From Plantago major (taxonomy: Eukaryota > Streptophyta > Magnoliopsida > Lamiales > Plantaginaceae): DNA of 64,000 nucleotides. Below the pieces are notes generated by a model. The model saw only the letters and a program-made list of their open reading frames with translations, did not search any database and had not been told where the DNA came from. The stretch is from positions 97,917,352 to 97,981,351 of the forward strand of contig CM048841.1 of NCBI GenBank assembly GCA_026545765.1. Direction: 5' to 3'. This document shows positions 43,256-55,737 of the stretch, one piece after another; within the stretch, counting starts at the first letter, position 1; each line of letters begins with the position of its first letter. The position numbers and the translations under genes are program-made.

Positions 43256-44623
43256 CCCTCGACACAACATATGGGACGAACTGCACCTGCACAACATTAC
43301 CTAAGTTACTTGTGCAGAATTTGCAAGAATGAACTAACATGTTCTAATGATCTAATCAAATACTCATCTCCCTACTCCTATACTAGCACGCAAAAGAAAA
43401 ACATGATTTTACACATGCATACGGCATACCTGCTTTTCTCTTACAATCCAGTATCTATATTTTTCTTATCCTTACTTTTATAAAGCCAAAACCACCCAAA
43501 TCCAATCCAGTCTAGTTCCGATTTGATCCAATCGTGATGATCTTATAGAAAAATTTGTCTGGATAACCAAAAACTTATAAAGAACCTGAGTGTACAACCC
43601 TAGATACTGCTTCTAAATTTTTGTTTGCAAATGGAAGCTTTGTTTCCCCATTACTGTAATGTGGAAGCAGGAGTATGGAAACATAAGATGGAGTGAGACT
43701 GAATTCATATCCATGTATTGTTCATGGAGAAAACCAGCTTCAAAATGGCACATAGCAGAACATCTGTACGGTTCATGACATACCTGTGAATTGTTCCTCA
43801 CACCATAATCCTGAAGTGCTGAGTTATCATTAAGCAGCTTTTCGTTGTGGTGTGCAAGACAAAAGTTCGCCCATACATGTTTCCTGCAAATCAATATGGC
43901 AGTCCTCAAGTTTTCCAGCGAAAAATCATTGAGCTGAAGCTTAATCAACACAAACAAGGAAACACAAAGGTAAAGACAGTGTCCGTTCACGTATGAGCAC
44001 TGAAGCAGTAAGTTTTTTTCTGTCCTATTAATTATGTACCTTAGGGGAAACATTTAACGTGTACTTATGTTTCTCCATTTCATAACATGCCAAATGCAAA
44101 ATAAAGCTAATCAGATCCTTTAACGAGTACAATGCAAATATCACTATGAACATGAACATGACCATAAACGTACCAAGAAATATGACGATGACCCATCGTT
44201 GATTCCTCCACATCATTCACTTTCTTCTTAATAGCCAACTTCAAATCCTTCACAGTGGCAGAATCCATCACGGCCACGTCTTCAAGTCCACAACCAAATA
44301 ACAAAACAAATCAAATAACAGGTGACATTACCATTTGCAACATTCAAATATGGTATTTGTGAAAATGCCCAAGTGAGAAAATTTGACATACCGAAAGAGG
44401 AACCATCCATTTTGAGGACGGTAATGCGCATGGCGCTGCCAAGCTCCAAGTTGATGAGGGTATCCACATCGGACAGCGTTGGCTTATTGGGTACATCAGC
44501 AAGTAGGGGATCAGTGAGCAGGGCCAGCAACGTCGATTGGAGTCTGGCTGTCTTGACATTGTTCGTGTTGTACTCTGGCAGAGCAGCGCTGGTAGTACCC
44601 TCCTCCAGGTTCGTGTAGTCCAT
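43191..44623 (-). CDS. SNRNP25: U11/U12 di-snRNP 25 kDa protein (minor spliceosome)
   Basis: Four minus-strand exons: 44623-44392, 44279-44174, 43883-43784 and 43286-43191. All junctions are GT/AG and in phase, giving 177 residues. The protein belongs to the U11/U12 di-snRNP, which recognises U12-type introns in the nucleus. The ubiquitin-like fold spans about residues 65-160: MRITVLKMDGSSF, DSATVKDLKLAIKKKV, MGHRHISWKHVWANFCLAHH, EKLLNDNSALQDYGVRNNSQ, VQFVPYV. It ends with the basic tail of plant 25K proteins (HSRRRKHRFFHGLNRKA). Upstream N-terminal TLLALLTDPLLADVP is also family-like. The final exon lies in the right copy of a 186-bp tandem duplication. Introns 1-3 all begin GT and end AG. 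Confidence 0.93.
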
Positions 44624-45193
44624 CGAAGCGGTCGAATGATTGTGTTATTGTTCGGAATAACAGGCGAACTAATCAAAATTTGCGAAGTTTTGCCAATGAA
44701 ATATATAAGAAAAGATTAGTACTTTATGCACAATTAACAGTATGAATTCACATTACTATAACATATAAGTATGCTTGCTTCAGGTATGCATGATTATCAA
44801 TGTATCAGCAAGCGATATTGAACATAACTAAACATATTGCAGCTAGCAGATATCTTTGCACCAACATATATAATAGGAGCATGGAAATTTATGAGTCTCT
44901 GAGGAATATCATCAAACACCTGGTGTGCCAATCAAATTGGGCAATTAGAGTATACCAAGAAGAAGAAGAAGATGCTTCTGTTTCCAAGTTGATAGATATC
45001 TTGAAGTCCTTATGCTTTGGGGTTAACAAAAGAGTTTAACAAAGAATACAGCTAGTATTTTCTGGGTCGCATATAAACAGAACAAAGGTATATTAAACTG
45101 GGCAGGAGGATAGAACTCAAATTCAAAAGGGGAACAATACCTGCTTTTCTCTCGCAAATCTTTTAGATCTCCACCTTAGATTTCTACAATATA

Positions 45194-45347
45194 CTCCTCC
45201 TTACCGATTTCAATCGGACACAAGTTTTAAGTGGAGTGAATAAAGTGGAAAGATATGCTAAAGTAAGTAGGAAATAGATTTTTCATTTAAGGATAAGAAT
45301 TTAAAATTGAAACGTAATGCGGGATGTTGAATTCGGGACGGATGAGG
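45194..45347. mobile_element. Stowaway-like MITE
   Basis: Left end CTCCTCCTTACCGATTTCAA, right end TTGAATTCGGGACGGATGAG(G), both next to TA. 154 bp, with the purine-rich interior common to these elements. Confidence 0.75.
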
Positions 45348-45522
45348 TATAATATATAAAAAAAACATTTTCAAAGTAAGTAATATATATAGATCTATCA
45401 AGAGAAAGAGAGTAAGGAAAACACTACCGCCGTATCATCTCTCTCAATCTCTGTATTATTTTGATCTTGGGTCAAGTCGTTTGCACTATGCTCTGGAAGT
45501 CTGACGAAAGCAAAAAAACATT

Positions 45523-45649
45523 CGGAGTGTTTGGTTACAAATTGGAATTGAGTTAACTCAATTTCAGTTGCGTTTTTGTATACAAAAACTACACAAAAAC
45601 TCAATTGGAATTGAGATAACTCTATTCGAATTTGGAACCAAACACTCCG
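45523..45649. mobile_element. Foldback MITE (CGGAGTGTTTGGTT ends)
   Basis: The left CGGAGTGTTTGGTTACAAAT and right ATTTGGAACCAAACACTCCG arms are near-perfect inverted repeats, and inner parts (TTGGAATTGAG) also recur. A possible 3-bp duplication ATT flanks it (45520-45522 and 45650-45652). Confidence 0.85.
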
Positions 45650-46561
45650 ATTGTACTTTAATTTGCGAAATTATATGTAGATCGGTTAAAATAAAGATGA
45701 TCGGGAGTGGCTAAAAGGGCGCGCGGAACGCCAGATCGAACAGGGACTCGAATTTTGTAGGCCCTTAATTTTTAGATTATTAGTCCAATGGGTGTAATTT
45801 TGCTGTAAAAAAATATAAACTTTTATGTTAAATATTAGGGGAAACATTCTAAATAATTGACTTGGCGGTTATGATATTTCTAAAAGAACTAGTACTAATT
45901 TATTTATTTTTTAATAATAAAATAGAGTTCGTCTCCAGGGAGAACATCTATTGAAAATACCACGGAAAGACTCGAAGAAACACAAGCCGCATAAAATGAT
46001 AAATCTCGCGGGTCCACCCGCAACAAATTAGAAAAAGAAAAACTAAAGAAGCAGCCATGGCTACTTATGCAAGCGGTGAGTTGTGCTCGCAAAACCAGCG
46101 TCCATGGATGGAGCTGTTGGTTGGTAGTATATGAGGATGGGTAAACAAGTCGATAAATAAATCTGATGAGTAGAGGAATGACCCTCGGTACTTAAAAGTT
46201 TATTTACCTGCTCGTGATTATGATTTACTTAACAAACCGTTTTCCAACATAGAACGGTGAATTAGTATTCTTGGACTTGAACTACGAACTAGTGCAATAA
46301 TCATGGTGGTTCTACATATCTTCTCTGACAATCTCTTAGTAACAAACTTGACGGAACAGCCAATTTATTAAATACAGCAGCTCACAATTATTCAAGAAGA
46401 CTCACACATCCTAGAAATGCAGTAACATCTGCAAAAGTATATCAATGTGGATATGCATACGATACAACATTGCATTCCATTCGAAGCTAAGAAACTAGCA
46501 CCCGACGCTCAAGTATATGAAAATGATGACAGTCGAAAACAACAACAGCACAACCTGACTT

Positions 46562-48253
46562 TCAAGCGCTTCGTGGAGGAGGAGAGCTCTGCATCTCCAC
46601 CACCTTTTTCCACGACTCACGGCTCGAAATCTCATCCCACCACCTGTCCACGTTCTTCCTCGATGTGAAGACCTCCCCAATGGCATTCATCAAGTACTGA
46701 GTATTTGGCAGGTGAGAAAGATCAGCCAGTGTGAAGTCATCGCCAGCCAAGTACCGACTCTCTCCCAGCCTCTTCTCATAAATGTCCAGTGCCTTGGCAA
46801 GCTTTGCTTCATTCTGCTTGATCATGCCCTCATCTTGCTTAATCTTCATTCTAGGAGCAAATGCTAGTTGAAATACAAGGACCGAGCTTGGTGGGTTGAA
46901 GCTTTGTCCCTCAGCTTCCAACCATTGATCAATTGATGCTTTCTCCAAAAAATTTGTTCCGTACAGCTTGTTATTCCCTTGGTTGGCATATTTATCGCAG
47001 ACGTATCTGCATATGGCCCTGGATTCTGTATTTGAAATACATCATTTCAAAACGAAGTTCCGACCGAAGCTTAACCAATCCAGTAGAAACTGATAAAACA
47101 TGACAAGAGTTTACCAGTAAGTTGTCACTTACTACAAATTACAACTACTGCACCGGTATCATTCTAAAAGTTCAAAAATTGATTTATCCGGAATAATGAT
47201 GCAGGCTTCTGCAATCTGACCGGATTCAACAACCAAGTGATTCTAGGGGTCTCAGTTATGAGTGGATCCAATAGTTCGTCTTAGATTCAACTCAGATCCA
47301 TCATCCATTGGATCCAAAACCATTTTGAAACAAGCAAGTGAAACACATGTTCCCTTGATATATAGGTAAATCAATAGCTCATGATTCTAGAAGGTTTCCT
47401 TTTATAAGCAGAAGTTGCATGATTAAGTAAACAAAGTAAAAGCGCAGTTTATTTTGTTCATCTACACAATATATTTGAGCAAAATTCTTTTGCAAAACCT
47501 CTATGGTAACATGGATTTCAAAACAGAATACGAGTTTGGACAACCTCAGTAATCGATACTGTTGATTGTTGAAACATAGTGTCTTCTTGTGAAGTTTGAT
47601 AAATCATACTACTAAAGAATGTAGCATCATATTTATCACCAAAACCACATAAAAACATCATAATGTATGTAGCATTACGTTTGTGTTTGGTATTAACTTT
47701 TCGAGACGAATACAAACCATAGTACTTAATCATCCAGGTCTACCTTAGCGACAAAAACTCATGTTAGACGATCTAAGTCAAACACAACTCAAATAAACAC
47801 ACCACCAATTTACCCAAATATTAGGGATCTTCTCTAAAAGTTAGACCGTCTAATACAAGTTATTCTCGTAAATTTCCACGAGTAGATCGATTATCATAAT
47901 AATCCAGGTCAATTTCAAACAAATAGGGAAGAGAGAATACCAAAAAGAGTGATGCTTTCATCTTGAAATGCAGGTACTTGTCCAAAAGGCTGTCAACAAA
48001 CCACAACCCATATCAAGAAACGAACAAGCTACAAAATGCAGACAGATAATAAGATGTAATTTAAGCAACTAGTACAAGAAATGGTGAAAAATCGGACCTG
48101 AATTTTGAGGTAATCGGGTTTCTTATGCTCTCCTTTGGCCATGTTAACGGGGAGTAGCTGAAAAGGTACATCTTTTTCGAGGAGACAGGCGAGAACCCTC
48201 GACACTGCGGTTGAAATCGGAGGTCCGTACACTTTGACTGGTGGAACAGCCAT
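46562..48253 (-). CDS. GSTF: Phi-class glutathione S-transferase
   Basis: Three exons: 48253-48098, 47989-47941 and 47025-46562, in phase, 222 residues. Phi GSTs are cytosolic dimers that conjugate glutathione to electrophiles or act as peroxidases or flavonoid carriers. The N-terminal thioredoxin-like domain has KVYGPPISTAVSRVLACLLE with the probable catalytic Ser14, then KKPDYLKIQPFGQVPAFQDE (cis-Pro region) and the ESRAICRYV stretch that binds the glutathione gamma-glutamyl end. The all-helical C-terminal domain has WLEAEGQSFNPP, FAPRMK, ALDIYEKRLGESRYLAGDDFTLADLSHLPN (N-capping box) and WWDEISSRESWKKV. Length and exon number (three) are those of plant GSTFs. Intron 2 is 915 bp. Confidence 0.95.
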
Positions 48254-49189
48254 TGCAATTGAGCTTCTTGTTCTGCAGTGATGTGATTGTGGAAGACGAT
48301 GGATGATAAACAAACAAAAAGTGAAATCTTGTTTCTCAGTGTCTTGTGTTGTGTTCTATTTTGAGCCATTCACAAAGGTTGGCTTTCTTTCTCTCTATTT
48401 TTTAAATTTATTTATCAGTTTCTGTCACGTATGAGCACGACCTAGATCACGTATAGCTGAATTCGAAAGCGGGAGTGCTATAATTCAAGTGTAAAAATAA
48501 ATAAATATGACATAAATCATATTATAGTATCTTATTCCAGAAATAGTTTTATCACTTGACTATATATAATTCTTTTGTCTGTTCCAGAAATACGAATATT
48601 AGTATTGTCTAAACTTTCCCGGAATATGACATAAATCCATTTCTCAAAGGTAGAAAACTCCGGTAGATTAACAATTCATGTACCTTCCCTTCTCCTTATT
48701 GCCAATTTACCTTCAAAATCCGTAATCAAAGAATTAGTCTCTTTTAGTTCGTGAATTAAGAAAAAGTAAAACATCACATAGCGAGAATTGAGCTCTCAAA
48801 GCATGAGAGTGAGCTCGGGATGCAATTCGATGACCTTGGTCGAAGAATTATGTGACCTAGAGTACGACTAATCCTGTTAAAACGGTTGAATCCATCTTTA
48901 CAGGCAGATCTCCCCACGGTGTTATTTTTACACCCATTGCATGTTTCCTATTCACAAGCGTGTATAAAAGACTCGGACCATACGTAACCTGGTTAAGTTA
49001 TGCAAATACAATGAGAATCATATCCATCTTGCTTGAAGTGTATATCACATCCGCTATGAAAATGTTAAATGGTCAACTTCATGTAATCACACCATGTCAC
49101 CATGCCTTAAACATCTACCTGAATAAAAAGGTTTTGGGCCACTTTTTAAGTCCGCTAGTTAAAGCCCAGCCTACTTAACTCTTTCTAAA
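48254..49189. other. GST promoter and intergenic spacer
   Basis: The left 100-150 bp are the promoter/5' UTR of the minus-strand GST gene (CTCTCTATTTTTTAAATTTATTTATC). No coding region seen. The right end (49135-49189) has GGGCCACTTTTTAAG and AAAGCCCAGCC, upstream elements of U6-like locus 2 shared in outline with locus 1. Confidence 0.5.
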
Positions 49190-49235
49190 CTCCCACATCA
49201 GAAACTCACATCACTTTTTGCAACTATATATATAA
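49190..49235 (+). promoter_or_regulatory. Plant snRNA promoter: USE and TATA (U6-like locus 2)
   Basis: CTCCCACATCA at 49190-49200 (USE) and TATATATATAA from 49225 (TATA), 24 bp apart, the pol III type spacing. TATA to predicted start is 25 bp. Confidence 0.9.
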
Positions 49236-49249
49236 GCACACTACAGTTT

Positions 49250-49351
49250 GTCAACTCAGGGACATCCGATAAAATTGGAACGATACTGAGAAGATTAGTA
49301 TGGCCCCTGCGCAAGGATGACACGCACAAATCTAGAAATGGTCCAGATTTT
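49250..49351 (+). ncRNA. U6: U6 snRNA-like gene 2, divergent
   Basis: Full-length U6 with a T8 terminator at 49348-49355. The first 14 bases, GTCAACTCAGGGAC, align with the normal GTCCCTTCGGGGAC but break most of the 5' hairpin. The ACAGAGA box reads ACTGAGA (GATACTGAGAAG). The catalytic AGC triad reads AGT (GATTAGTATGG). The rest (CCCCTGCGCAAGGATGACACGC, in parts, and AAATGGTCCAGA) is well kept. These two changes hit positions that are invariant in working U6, so it is either a pseudogene with a good promoter or a variant with another use. Confidence 0.85.
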
Positions 49352-50212
49352 TTTTCTCTCCGAATCCAGTGAACAATTTCAACGTAAGCAACGTGTACTC
49401 ATTTTCCTATTTAGGTTATTTGGTATTCTAGCTGCATTAAGTTCCAGTGAAGCGCAAGCTACCCAGATCCAATTTCTGTCTTGAGATTTGGTATTCTAGC
49501 TGCAGCTTATTTGGTCTTTTAGCTACAGCTTTACATTATATTCACATAACTCAGGCTTTGTCCATTGCCTGTTTTTTGAGAGTTTTCTTATTGTTACACG
49601 GGCCTTATACGCTGTTAGAACTTAGAAGGCTTATTATCCTTTACACAACCGGGTTCGTGGAAGTATCTTACGGGATAGCAGTTTAAGTTAGCAGTCATCC
49701 CGTCCTCTATCCCAATTCATGGGCCAGGCTATATTCGAGATTAATAACTATCATGACTAAAACCCAAGTCGAAATCTCTAGCATACATCCTACTTCCAGA
49801 TGGAGAAGAACAATCATTATAGTTCTTCAGTATCAGCAAATTAGTGCTCAGAATTTAGCTCCACAACAATTCCAATAGAGGAAAATAAGGCAAGTAGAAG
49901 AGGTGTCAGCACGCACCTGTGCCACAGCTAGAGAAGCTAGACCATATGTCGACGCAGCACAGCTGCAACTTGCAACAATCTGTTACTGTTTGGGTTATCA
50001 TTCAGAAGTTCCAATAAGCAATAATCCGAAGGCCACAGATGTACATAAAAATTACAAAATTTAGGACTTAGAATAAGAAAGTACGGGCTCGGATTACTCG
50101 GGATGTATATGTACAAAAACCGCGGAATGAGAAGGTCAACAATCCAGGTATGTTGTCAAGAAAGTCAAGCTTGTCCGGTATGTTTAACTCCCCGTGAAAC
50201 GGACTGGACAAA
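49352..50212. other. Spacer and 3' UTR of the first MSL gene
   Basis: No gene seen in the left half; a duplicated TTTGGTATTCTAGCTGCA motif occurs at 49419 and 49487. From about 50040 the sequence matches the 3' flank of the second MSL gene (TTAGGACT.AGAAT, TTACT.GGG, CGCGGAATGAGAA, CAAGCTT.TCCGGTATGT), so it is probably 3' UTR. Confidence 0.6.
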
Positions 50213-53200
50213 TCACACAGCAGCACCAACATTCCAGTTGGAAGGAAGCCTGTTCGAGTGTACTGGTGGCATGTTGCGCACATTCACATCCACTGGCAGC
50301 AGGCGGTATTCTATATCAAGGTCTCTGAAAATTTTGACCATTTCCTCCACAAGAAGAGATCTCCTTAAATATCTCTCACCCATGTCCTGGAAGTTGATCT
50401 TGTGAGTAATCCACACGGACCATTTCAGCCGGTTCATGTCCTCCATATCCCTCATCACAACCATTGGATCCGAGTACCAGTGGTCACTCTTGTTGATGAT
50501 ATAACTGCAGGTTCACAAGCAACATTACACAGATAATAAGGGAAACCTTCCGTAAGCTACACTAACCCATAGCTGGAAAATAGTTGCCTAAACCTACAGT
50601 GAAATAAATGCGTATAAAAAAGCCCCGTGAAAGTCATCCATTGTGTATAAAGCATCACCGGGGTTTAGATTTAGGAGGGATAAAGGATAGAATTACTGCA
50701 TTTTCTTTTTATGAAAATGCATAGATGCTATGATTTTGTTCAAGGAGATAGCTACTTAAGCTGGCCAGTGCACATCATCAGGAGAAATGGGGCTGATATA
50801 GTGGGGCATACCTTGTGATTCTCTCCTTCATTATGGTTATCTTCTCAGCAGGAGTTGAAATGTGAATGGCGAAATCAATTGCATCACCCATATCAGGACT
50901 CCGGTAATAATTGTAGATGGGCTTTGTGGCTAGTACACTGTTTGGATAATAGATCTTGTGGTTATCAAACTTCAGAAAAACCGTGGTCAGAATATTCATC
51001 TCTTCAACCACCATCTGACATATTAAAACAATCGAAACGACCAGTCATGTTAATAGAGACGTGCTACGTAAGGGAAATCATTAAAAAATCGACAGAGATT
51101 TGTAAGGAAACTAACATGGATACCGTCAACTTCAATACGGTCACCGACATCAAATGGGTGCATCACAAATAAGAAGATGATCGCCTCGAATGTTGTCTTG
51201 CATGTGTTTCCAAACATAAATGCCACGAGAAGAAGTTGGGAGCTCAAGAAGATAAAGAATTGTGTTGTAGCAACTCTGAGTATGAGAAGCCATATGGCAA
51301 CAATGAGAATTCCCACCAACACATTGAGCATTTGGTGTAGCTTGTTCACAGCAGTTTTTGTATCATTTAGTGACAGGGCAAGAGCTCTCCGTTCTCTAAA
51401 TGTATTTACCTACAGAAAGCCAGATTGTTGTTTTAGGACCACAAAACAATAACGAGGACTATAGCATCCAAAAGTGATGCAACTCAGGTCAAAAACATTC
51501 AGTATTCTAGTTATGCGCTTCATAATTTAATGACTTGGATAGCTAAATGGGAATAAGTAAATTACTGGAAGTCTGAAACGACCAAGTCGAAGAAACTATT
51601 TCAATTATCAAGATCTTGCTTTGCATGTAGTCAAATGCTTTAATTTCAAGACCACTCGCATTATTAATTGGTTTCATTTTGGTCGACTGAACGGTACTCT
51701 GGTGTACCAGAAATTGACTTTCCAGAAGATAAATAGCAATATAAATCTCAGCAAGCACTTGAAAGGGCTTCTCAACAGAGCACATGTCGATTAGCCATAG
51801 ACCTCAAATTTCTTCACAAATCATTTATTCTTCCAGGTGATAAACTCATAGCTTACTTTGTATATGTTTCTTCGCACGGGTTGGTTCTATAAACAAGTGT
51901 TTGTTTCTAAGTTCTGATTTCATGAATCCCACCACCATTTTTCTTTTGTTCCCACTGATTTACAGAAGTTGCACAACACAGATCCAGTGTTCCGGAGGAA
52001 GTATAAGACCTAACTATTATTGAAGTAACAACCAATTCTACGAATATGAATTAATAAAGTCGAAAAACTTTATAACGGGATAATGGATTCTACAGGGAAC
52101 TAGAATGGAGGAATAGATGCCATCTTAACTTGTCCTGACTTTTATTATGCCATTTTAGTGTAGTGAGAGAAAGACTACCAAGATATGCACCACCACATAT
52201 ATAGCGAGCCAGAATCTTTTGCAGGTAAGGAAGCAAAAATACGCAGATCTTTGAATCTTACGGTCTTACCACCCAATTTTTAAGGGCTCGCTTGCTGATT
52301 CCCTTTTGGTCGGTTATGCCTTCAAAGAGGCGCATAGTCTTTGAAACCTCATCCTCTCGCATAAAACGCAGCAAGTCCTCCTCATAAATGTACCTGAATA
52401 TAGTCAAATATAAATGTTAACTTTAACCTAAAATTAGAAAAACAATAAACCAAGGTTGCCGGATCTATCTGAGAAGTTGTAGAAGGCCAACCAAGATGTT
52501 AGAATAGCACAACTAGCTCAAATAACCCTATAGTAAAAACTAAGCTTATGAGTTATGACACAACCCAAAAACGGGGGGAAATCTAACAAAAGATCAACAG
52601 ATCTAAAAATCAAATTGACAGGGAAGGCATTTAGAAACCAAATGTGTGTCTTTATGGAATGGAAATTTACTTGGATCCTGGTTTGGCTACATTGACAAAG
52701 ATGTTCCTGGCAGCAGCTTTAGCCTGGTTCTCGCTTGTAATCTGCACCATAGCCTCATCGTCATTAGTCGAACCCTGAATCTTCTCATCCAGGGTCGAGA
52801 TTGCTCCATTCCTCACAATATTCATCAACCTCTTCATATTCCACGCGGAAATATTCTTCTGATTCAGCCTATGCAAATGATCAATCGTGATACCATTCCC
52901 CTCTTCCCTCTTAGAACTACTAACCCTAGAAAATGTCGGACTCTTAGCACCCCCAGACAAGGCACTCTTCCTAGGCGTCGTCCCTATAATCCTCCCACTT
53001 TTCGCAAACACATTGGCCTTAATATCAGCCGGTACAGTCACACCGGCACTCTGAAACTTCTGTAACTCAGCCATCGCTCTCTCCTCCTCTTCCATCTCCT
53101 GTCGAATCTCAACCAACGGAGGCCCAGAAAGCGTCTCAATCACATACTGATTAAACAACGCCTCCTGAATCCGATCAAAAAACGCACTCACATGAAACGT

Positions 53201-54118
53201 AGACGCTAAAACCTTAAGAAACAAGGTCTTCAGCAACCATATCACAGTCCCCACCAACAAACACACCCAAATCTTCGTCACATACGGCAAAATCCGCTTA
53301 TTCGTCAACCTATCCACCTTCTGATTAAATATACACTGCCAAGCAATCAAAACCAATGCCAACCAGATGCAATTCTGCACAGCGTTCCTCAACCCGTACA
53401 CGAAATACAAAACACGTTTCCGCAACAAAAAGTTCCTTTCGGTAAAGAACACCACAATCCTAATCATCCAACCAGAAACCAACCTCCCAGAAATTAAAAC
53501 CAGCACCATTAGCTCCCATTTCCACAACTCCAGCTCAAAAATAGTTCTCTTCTTCAGCACATTAACAGTCAAACTACAAACTAGAGCCCCAATAATCAAA
53601 ATCAAACTGAGCAACTGAATAACAGAAAGCACACTGAACCTCATTTTCTTATAATACTCCGGCAAATCCTCTTCTAGAAACGGATCGTCCTCGTCGATTT
53701 CACTTTTCCCTAAAAGCTGCGATTTTGCCATCCTGGGAGTATTCTGGGCCTTGGAATTGTTCTCTTCCGGTGGGTCAATTAACCTCGATTTCGTCCTGGT
53801 TTGCAGAAAACTCGATTTCCTCCGAAAGGAGCTGTTGGAGGAGCAAACGAGAACCTCATCCGGTTCGGCATTGGACCGGTCGGGTTCGTGAAAGGAAACC
53901 CGTCGATTAATGGTCGGACTTTCAGGGATTTTCGTTAAAGGAGGTGAATCAGTAGTAAAGTCGAAGTCTTTGGAGTTTTCAGCTGCTTTCATAAGTGGGT
54001 CATTTGTGAAATCGTAACTTGTGTCTCTCCAAATAGGATTAACTGGTTCAGTTTCATTGCCGTTGATGGTAATCTTGACGTCTTTGGGAGGTGAAGGGGC
54101 TGAGGAGGATGAGGGCAT
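50213..54118 (-). CDS. MSL10: MSL10-like mechanosensitive channel (MscS family), copy A
   Basis: Five exons: 54118-52671, 52393-52270, 51409-51116, 51014-50812 and 50504-50213, in phase, 786 residues. MSL proteins of this group are plasma-membrane, tension-gated channels that prefer anions; AtMSL10 also signals through its soluble N terminus. Seen here: a long charged N-terminal domain (1-165), TM1 (FSVLSVIQLLSLILIIGALV), TM2-TM3 (ELMVLVLISGRLVSGW, NCIWLALVLIAWQC), TM4 (KIWVCLLVGTVIWLL), TM5 (LVGILIVAIWLLILRVA) and the pore-lining helix with FMFGNTCKTTFEAIIFLFVM. The MscS beta domain follows (HPFDVGDRIEVDG, VVEEMNILTTVFLKFD, YPNSVLATKPI, YYRSPDMGD). Exons 2-5 have the same lengths as in copy B, so the pair is a tandem duplication. 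Confidence 0.95.
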
Positions 54119-54559
54119 GTTTGAATTGGGTATTGAAGATGTTGATTTTAATGGAGGTTACGAAATGGTAGTGGTGCTGCTACTGGTATTACTTAGTATT
54201 GTTACTGTAATCAATGTGTGGAGACGATGATGATGTCTGAGAGTAGAGACAAGAAGAGAAAGGACGGTGGTGCGGACAGAGGGAAGTGAGAAGACAAACG
54301 TGAACGGAATTGACCTGATGGAAATTTGAACTCACAGATGGCACCCTTCTAATGGTTTCACTGTAGGTGGATGGTTTGGTTTGAACATTCGAGAAAAAAG
54401 AGTACCAAACCATAACGGCCCTCTTCCACAAACCTAGCCCATAATCTAGGTGATAGCTAATAGTCTACTATAATTATCCACTTGATGAACTTATATGAAC
54501 GTAAGCATTAACTTATCAGTTCGATAATTTTATATCCAACATGAGCTTATTATGTAGTA

Positions 54560-54839
54560 CTCCCTCAGTTTCATTAACAAATTCCTAACTTTTCTTTTAT
54601 GGGGTTCCATTATTTATGGAAAGATTTTACCTTCACTAACTAATTTTTTATTATTTTTCTTTCTTACTTTATCCAATTTCTCTCTTACTTTATCACACAC
54701 TTGCAACTTCACCAATATAATACCTCTTACAAACCATTATTTTATTATCATTCCTTAATTGAAGAGAAAGCAAGTGCTTAGAAAGCTTTTAATGGACCGG
54801 ATAATCTTTTCTAGTAATGTTATCAAAAGAATGAGATAG
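54560..54839. mobile_element. Probable Stowaway-like MITE
   Basis: Left end CTCCCTCAGTTTCATTAAC after TA; the right end AAAGAATGAGATAG before TA is a poor inverted match. The interior (TTACTTTATCCAATTTCTCTC) is typical of these elements. Right boundary uncertain. Confidence 0.4.
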
Positions 54840-55737
54840 TAACTAATTCGTTTTTACGTAGCATATTCAGCAAATCAGCTATTTAATTTACGAAACAGTT
54901 TTATAAAATAGAGAGGGCCAACATAGTTTGTAGCTGATAAGCTATTCTATTTTTATGGGGATGTTTAGTTAACTAATTAGGTGACAAGCTAGCTAAACTG
55001 TTTTGCTAGATGTAGTATATGAAAAACAAATCAGTCAACTCTTTTTTTAATAAGCTACCGAAACAAACTTATTAGATCATTTAGCTTATCAACTAATATC
55101 AGCTAAGCGTTTACGAAACAGATTTATTAAGATATAAGTTCAGCCAGTTGATAAACTAATGCTAAACAAATCACAAAGTATTTGAGGGACCTGCATAGTC
55201 AGTATAATAATTTATAAATGAATATTTTATGTTAAATACACATGAGCATATTATTTCTTATATATTACACCTCATCCTCTTGTGGATTGAGGCTTGATCC
55301 TTTAACCCGACGTGCTATAAATGGTGTTAATTAGGGCAGGAATGTCCCCTAACCCGCGCCGGTGTTGATGGTTGGTCCTTGCAATATGAGATGAGGATGT
55401 CGCATATTTAATGAGAGGTGAATTTAACGTCACTAAATATTTCAGAGAGCTTAAATGATTACCACTTAGGAGCTATGGGAAAGAAATGTATTTGCCCAAT
55501 TAGTAATGAGTTTTTCGACAAGTCTCCCTTGGAGGGGCTTGGAACCCTCTCGGGGTGATCCACCGACTTAAGAGTGACAAGCTTGTTTTACCCTATCTTT
55601 TGAAAGTGCCTTGTCCCAAAGAGCACGTTTATCTTTGGATATGTCACTCGTTAAGGGATGCATTAAGGACCCTGGTATTAGGACAACAATCCATCTTGTA
55701 TCTTAAAGATTTCCTATAAAGACCCTCAGTTGGTAGG

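Larger units (their letters stand above)
44624..46561. other. Intergenic between 25K and GST genes
   Basis: Contains the promoter of the 25K gene at the left, two MITEs (45194-45347 and 45523-45649) and the 3' flank of the GST gene at the right. The 79-codon open frame at 44800-45039 has no family resemblance. Confidence 0.5.

Noticed and set aside
44800-45039. 79-codon open frame
   Set aside because: No domain, no conservation evidence, AT-rich intergenic setting.
42598-49351. U6atac rather than U6, because of the nearby U11/U12-25K gene
   Set aside because: Both RNAs have the ATCCGATAAAATTGGAAC and GCGCAAGGATGACACGC segments of U6, not the U6atac sequence.
52646-53065. Plus-strand open frames opposite the MSL exon 1 regions (also 60542-61129)
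   Set aside because: Both lie antisense to well-supported coding exons and are present in both copies only because the exons are alike.
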